Positions 59,279 to 64,000 of a stretch of 64,000 nucleotides of DNA are shown one piece after another. Source of the stretch: Epiperipatus broadwayi. Taxonomy: Eukaryota; Onychophora; Udeonychophora; Euonychophora; Peripatidae. Both the position numbers and the translations under genes were made by a program. The stretch is taken from assembly GCA_028023455.1 (NCBI GenBank), contig JAQFVV010000027.1:7563845-7627844 (forward strand), given 5' to 3'. The notes below the pieces were generated by a model. The model was not told where the DNA came from. It saw nothing but the letters and a program-made list of their open reading frames with translations, and searched no databases. The first letter of the stretch is position 1. Every line of letters starts with the position of its first letter.

Positions 59279-59506
59279 TTAAGACTTTTTTTTAAATATA
59301 TATATATAAACAATATTATTTATAATAGGAAAAAGTATGCATAATATTATGAAGAAGGTTGTTTTATTAATCATTTTAATTATAGAATCTAAATATGTCT
59401 CATCTCCTTCATTCATATGATCATTTTTATCAGCATCTGGCCTATTACTACTTTGGTCATAAATTGCCTCGTCTTCTGTAACATCAATGGAACTAGAAAT
59501 TTCCAA
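59279..59506 (-). CDS. Possible small exon or degenerate exon of unknown function
   Basis: The minus-strand frame contains an acidic, protein-like stretch (SIDVTEDEAIYDQSSNRPDA, NDHMNEGDETYLDSI) after plausible acceptors TTTCTAG|T (about 59490) and TTACAG|AA. It then continues as MINKTTFFIILCILFPI, which loosely resembles the anchor exons at 928 and 31574. No good donor follows, and the end runs into TA-rich sequence and a stop. It may be a decayed member of the same exon family or a chance frame. Confidence 0.25.
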   Translation of the reverse strand: MEISSSIDVTEDEAIYDQSSNRPDADKNDHMNEGDETYLDSIIKMINKTTFFIILCILFPIINNIVYIYIFKKKS

Positions 59507-61779
59507 TGTTTTTGAAAGATTTTATAATGATTTCTTTATTGACGCTCTGCCGTGTTTTATTATCTAATCACACACTTGACTAATGCCGACTTTTATTTTT
59601 CTTGATAGTGTTAAATCATGACACTGGTATTAACTATTTCAATTTTTTCTATACTACATCTATATAATCACGTGTCTTTTTTTTCCAGTCTAAAATTTTA
59701 AAAAAACAACTATTATTATTATTATATTTCAATTTATATTTACAGTTACAATTTAGATTTATTTTTAATATTTACATTATGAATAAAAGAATCATGGACA
59801 AATTAAAAAATAATAACTACTAATATATGAAGAGAAACATTAATACCTCTAAACATTTCGAACTTATTATAATTAAAAACATCTTAAATAATAAGTAATA
59901 AGTTAAAATTCTTTACAGTTTGTATAAATTTCGTAAAATCATGTAAATTAAACAAAAACAAAACAAAAAACCTTGAAAATCTAAGATCATTATAAATTGG
60001 TTATTGTCGAGTTATATTATTCTACTGACCATAAATAATGTACTGCTAGAGAGGTTGCAGATCATCAAGCACCAGGATTGAAGTGGTGAATTAATAAAGT
60101 TTAAATTATGCCCTGTTATCTTGTCTTTTATATTTTGGCTATAACTTATTTATATATGTAATTAATAAATATTTAAAAGTCCATTGACAGCTTTTTCATA
60201 TTCTTATCAACACCAATGTCGCTATTTCCATGTTTAAACACAACCATAGAAAAAGAAAAATAATAATCATATGAGAGATTTAGAATATTTCTAAAAATTA
60301 ACTAAATGACATAAAATATAATTTTAAAAAATTAACGCAAGATAAAGGTGCATAAATAAATTCTAAAACTGGACAAATAGGAACCATAAAAAGTTTAATT
60401 TAGGGATCCATAAAATGAGTCTTACCCAGAAAAAGCACTTAGAGAATGTTATTTTATGGAACAGAGATGAGGGCAAAAAAAAGTACAGTATAATTTCTTT
60501 TTTAAAAAAAATTGAAAGTAGTTATGGTTTTGTTCAATGGAAAAATGCAGGCTCACAAACTAATGGTCTTAGATTTGCAACTCAACTGTTAACTTGAGTG
60601 CTCAAATATCATGTGATCTCCTGAACAGTAAGCTGTTCAATCAGTAGAAGTAGATGTGAAAAGAAAGCAGATTGTTTATAATGTATACTAGAAATATGAG
60701 ATATTTGGGATATCAAAATATGAATTTGGTTGATGCTTTATATTATCAAAAGCATTTTTAAAGTCAAATAAAAAAAAATTAGGTAGAGAATAATTCTACT
60801 GAGCTCATATCAAAATTATAAAAAGAGTAAAAATTTTAAACTAGGAAGCTATGCAGGATTTATTTCTACATGCATAACATAGGATTGATAGTAAATTCTC
60901 CAGAAAGAGTGTGCGCCATTCAAAAAGTGTATAAATAATGTCTTTAAAATTGGCCATTTAATAATGTTTTTAAATATAATCAGTAAATTAGATTAAAAAT
61001 AAATTTTTAGTACTTTTTGTTTATTCCTGGTTTTTTTTTTAAGAATTATTAAATGTTATTAATGCAAATAGAAAAGAAACTTCTCCCTCCCTGTGAATTT
61101 TTTCTATTTAATTCATACGATAATTATTCTAAAGTCAAACAGAAAAAAAATGTCATATGATTTTTCATGTAAAAATGTTTAAAAGAGTAATTCACTTTAT
61201 ACCAAAGCCATCTACAGTAATCCTGAATAATTAATGAACACTAGATGGTAATGCTATATTAAAAGTAAACTAAGGGGGCTAAGGGTTAGCAAAAAACTGT
61301 GATCATAAAAAAAATCTAGTTGCTAATTTGGGAGTGGATTTTTATATAAGTATACAAGCAAATTTGTTTGGGTTCAAAATCTTAAGGTCTTCTTGAAATT
61401 CATACTATTATCTTCATAGAATATAAAACATAAAGCTATCAAATAGATATATAAGTGCATTAGTTCCAATTTTAAACCATAAATTCTCACTGATTAATAA
61501 AAGATTCAGAAATCAGTCTGGAAATATGGATATCATCTAGTGTCAATAAATTTTTCAAGCTGGAATAGGATGAAAAGAATTGCCCCTGGAAGAATGTTAA
61601 TGATTAAAAAACCATTCTAAACTATTTCTTTCTAATATATATGTTTCAAATTATAACTTCTATCTGTAATATTGTTATTCATTATGATCCATTCTTATAC
61701 AGTTCTTTCATCAAACGTTCTTTGATAATATTTTTAGGCTAGTTTTTTTTATCATTCTATATATATTCCAATTTGAGTG
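59507..61779. other. AT-rich DNA; probable 3' UTR and intergenic sequence
   Basis: 61500-61779 would be the 3' UTR of the galactosyltransferase exon. The 60-codon plus frame at 60415-60597 has no recognised family. No element identified. Confidence 0.4.
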
Positions 61780-62103
61780 TTATGATTTAGTAATATTCAT
61801 AATGGTAGTTTGATTTGTGGGTAGTTGTTCAGTTGAATCATGTGAATGAGAAATGCCTGTAAGCATTGCTTGAATTTCGGGTGGTTTTTGAGTCAGTTGA
61901 AGTTCTATAAGAGAAGTTTCATTCTCAGATTTATTAATTCTATTATCATAAATATGTGTCAGATTTACAAGTCTTGGATCTTGTCGGACAGAATAGTCAA
62001 CTCCATGTGGCCGCAAGCTGTATAGCAAATAATCCAAGACCTTCATATCTTGGGGTGCTACATAATGAAAGGAAATGGCCAGGTCACTGCAGCAATCTCG
62101 GCC
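61780..62103 (-). CDS. C1GALT1: C1GALT1-like beta-1,3-galactosyltransferase, 3' terminal exon
   Basis: The minus-strand acceptor TTTTCCTTCACAG precedes an in-frame (phase 0) exon GRDCCSDLAISFHYVAPQDM, KVLDYLLYSLRPHGVDYSV..., ending at TAA (61782-61780). The CCSD-A-SFHYV segment and the following L-YLLY-LRP-G are the diagnostic C-terminal region of core 1 synthase (glycoprotein-N-acetylgalactosamine 3-beta-galactosyltransferase). That enzyme transfers galactose from UDP-Gal to GalNAc-Ser/Thr in the Golgi lumen. The human enzyme ends soon after this motif. Here about 60 further residues follow, with five N-glycosylation sequons (NLT, NKS, NET, NQT, NIT). The catalytic DXD-containing exons lie upstream, beyond 64000. 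The exon could belong to any C1GALT1-like paralogue; lophotrochozoans are known to have many. Confidence 0.85.
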   Translation of the reverse strand, partial: GRDCCSDLAISFHYVAPQDMKVLDYLLYSLRPHGVDYSVRQDPRLVNLTHIYDNRINKSENETSLIELQLTQKPPEIQAMLTGISHSHDSTEQLPTNQTTIMNITKS

Positions 62104-62122
62104 CTGTGAAGGAAAATATTAA
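62104..62122 (-). promoter_or_regulatory. 3' splice site of the C1GALT1-like terminal exon
   Basis: Read on the minus strand: pyrimidine-rich TATTTTCCTTCACAG directly before GGC CGA GAT. Phase 0. Confidence 0.75.
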
Positions 62123-62609
62123 TTTTAATAAAAAATTTAAATAAAAATTATTAATACAAACTATAATAACATATTAATTAAATATTGACTGTATGCATGC
62201 TATATTCTATTCATAAATATTAATTATTTAGTATACGCATTCAGTTTGATGTAAAGGTAAAATATAGATTTAAGATTCTAGATGTTGAAGCAGTAAGTTA
62301 TGTGGCAGAAGCATAAGATTTTTTGACTATAGCCAATGGCACCAGCATTCACTGAACTAACATTAATTGCCCTGTGATTTCAGCTAAAACTAATCAGCTA
62401 CCCATTTACTGACCACTAGTAGATAGGAAAACCGAAAAGTGGCACTTGTGACTGGCCACTTAATAAAGAAGATGTTGCAAAATAATGATAGTAATGACAA
62501 CCCTATTGTTAATATTTATAGAATGAGTTGTGAATTCTTTCCTATGCTAAAAGACAGCAAACACAGAATGATCTCAAAATTACGATTTGGTCTAAGAATA
62601 ACATAAAAT
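62123..62609. other. Presumed intron
   Basis: AT-rich, no recognised feature. Confidence 0.4.
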
Positions 62610-63290
62610 CTTTAGTAAATAGTCTATTTATATAGTGCTTGACTACATATGTAATAGAGAGAAGGGAATAAACCTCTAGTCATCTAATGTTTTTACATAT
62701 TTACACGCTCTTACCCATAAGTATCAGTTAAAAGTATAGTTGGTCCATTTATGTTTAGAGTTTATCATTATATAAGCCAACCATTGCTGACCATGCTGAA
62801 ATCAGGCCTTTAAACTATTGTATGCCTGATATATAATTTGATGAATGATTTAGTTTGTACCATCCATTTGTAAAGTTTTATATCAGACACATACTAGGTA
62901 ATAGTCCTGATTTCAGGATGATAAGCAAATGTTGGCTTATATAATGATAGGCTTTAAGCATAAGTCGTTTTACTTATACTTTTTAAAATACTTACAAGTG
63001 AATGCATGTAAATTTGTAAAAAAGCACAGGACCAGAGATTTATTCCTCTCCCTATATTACATACATAGTCAAGCACTATATAAATAAACTATTTATTACA
63101 TTAAATTCAAAATTTAATATTTACTTCTAATCGCATGTCGGTTAAAAATGAGATTCTATATCTCTTCTGCTATAGGATGAATAAATCTGTATGATTCATT
63201 TGTCAAGTTATATATCAGTCACACAACAGGTAAAAGCCTTGATTTAACATGGGGAACAAAGATTGTTTTATGGAATGATTAAGCTATATA
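62610..63290. mobile_element. Foldback element with ~200-bp arms, plus adjoining partial copy
   Basis: 62615-62835 and 62875-63100 are imperfect inverted repeats (TATTTATATAGTGCTTGACTA, TATCATTATATAAGCCAAC, TGAAATCAGG). 63215-63260 (GTTATATATCAGTCACACAAC) repeats part of the right arm (62877-62925) in direct orientation. Confidence 0.8.
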
Positions 63291-63359
63291 TATATGTTGA
63301 TACGAAGGTTTTCATAGGTTGCATATATAAAAGACATATTTTGTGAGTTCATCCGTGTT

Positions 63360-63790
63360 AAAATACTTTAAATATTGGTATACTGACGTTTCGACTTGGT
63401 AACACAAATCATCCACAGAGTGATAAAAAGTAGAATGATGGTTGTAGAGGCGCTACAATCACTGATTTGAAAAAAATGTTAAAGTTCCACCAATAACAAA
63501 AATGTTAAATTAAGAATGTTTTTTAAAAAAATATTTCCAAATAGGAGAAAGTTTGCTTGTAGCATCTCGCTTATTGATACAATCTGGCCTTTTAAGAATC
63601 CCAATGGCTTCTCTATTTTTGCACTGGTATAGATTATCACATCTGGATATGATCCTGGTACTAGAAAAATCAATTTTATGACCTGAATCTATAGTATGGA
63701 GTGAGAGTGCTGATGATGATGAGTGTTGTTTAACTGCATTAGCATGCTCATCTCTCCTAACACTGATGCAATGATTACTCATATATATAT
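63360..63790 (-). pseudogene. Penelope-like element, endonuclease C-terminal end and 3' terminal region
   Basis: The minus-strand 63782-63513 frame encodes the end of the GIY-YIG region: SALSLHTIDSGHKIDFSST, RIISRCDNLYQCKNREAIGI, LKRPDCINK and LSPIWK. This follows the known pattern (SALAEHS-ETGH-IDF... REAIEI-KRP... LSP-W). Downstream, at about 63425-63385 on the minus strand, lies CCAAGTCGAAACGTCAGTATACC, similar to hammerhead-containing ends of these elements. The preceding core (TGGATGA) departs from CTGATGA. The upstream RT part is missing, so this is a 5'-truncated copy. Confidence 0.8.
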
Positions 63791-63793
63791 ATT

Positions 63794-64000
63794 ATAACGG
63801 TCGGGGATGATGATGAAGTTATCCAGTCTTACCGCATCTGCCGACAGAGGGCACCACTAGGCCATTCGAACCTAGAAAATTTATAATGTAGACAGATATG
63901 CGCTGTTAACATCACGACCGCCAGCCCAAGTCACTAGCTCATGAAGTAGCAAAGATTTAAAATACTTATTAAATATATTTCTTTTAATAAAGAATAATAA
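63794..64000. mobile_element. LTR-like element start, second copy, cut by window edge
   Basis: In the same orientation as 23502, it begins after a TA repeat with TATAACGGTC. It contains CAGAGGGCACCACTAGGCC, CGAACCTAGAAAATTTATAA and AAGTCACTAGCTCATGAAGTA, paralleling 23502-23740. Confidence 0.55.

Noticed and set aside
60415-60597. 60-residue plus-strand protein starting MSLTQKKHLENV
   Set aside because: No domain, no splice context, flanked by AT-rich sequence; likely chance or old element sequence.
1-64000. Cephalopod assignment of the host
   Set aside because: C1GALT1-like exons and repeat types fit molluscs, but I did not see repeat signatures that I would regard as specific to octopus or squid, so only a broad lophotrochozoan suggestion is made.

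Overview
The window is AT-rich animal nuclear DNA with almost no intact genes. It carries introns with GT/AG boundaries, Penelope-like, RTE-type, hAT and Merlin elements, tRNA-derived SINEs, and exons of a metazoan-type mucin O-glycan galactosyltransferase (C1GALT1-like, core 1 synthase). Together these suggest an invertebrate, probably a lophotrochozoan such as a mollusc. The phylum is inference with low confidence.

Host genes, all on the minus strand. The 3' terminal exon of a C1GALT1-like gene lies at 61780-62103; its earlier exons would be beyond the right edge. Two exons at 31574-31742 and 928-1096 are both exactly 169 nt, both encode a 56-residue type II membrane anchor of the same pattern, and both end in a phase-1 AG|GTAAA donor. 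They look like paralogous or alternative first exons of one secretory-pathway gene family, plausibly more C1GALT1-like genes. Their downstream exons were not recognised here.

Left part (1-16 kb): a broken Merlin transposase at the edge; a decayed KIAA1586-like hAT transposase gene (about 1545-4812) interrupted by a Penelope-like insertion with 10-bp target duplications and 35-bp inverted ends; two hairpin elements near 8.1-8.7 kb; and a 308-bp hAT-type MITE with a perfect 8-bp target duplication at 15.3 kb.

Middle (16-31 kb): an old RTE-type LINE (19.8-27.8 kb) split by a 6.2-kb composite insertion. The composite has a 13-bp target duplication and contains a foldback repeat family, a long near-perfect hairpin and two LTR-like insertions. 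A further inverted-repeat element sits in the LINE's right part.

Right-middle (31-49 kb): SINEs, RTE fragments, a region with four spaced copies of a 16-nt motif (39.2-39.5 kb), and an RTE-in-RTE insertion that carries an inverted duplicate of its own target flank (46.1-46.6 kb). Right part (49-64 kb): an uninterrupted 2.5-kb LINE reverse transcriptase frame that has lost its start; another RTE copy; a tRNA-SINE; a hairpin carrying a hammerhead-like motif of the Penelope/retrozyme type; several TIR elements; the galactosyltransferase exon; and a second Penelope-like 3' end.

The main theme is layered mobile-element insertion inside what are probably very long introns or intergenic spaces of a glycosyltransferase gene cluster. 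Long inverted repeats are unusually frequent: at least nine.
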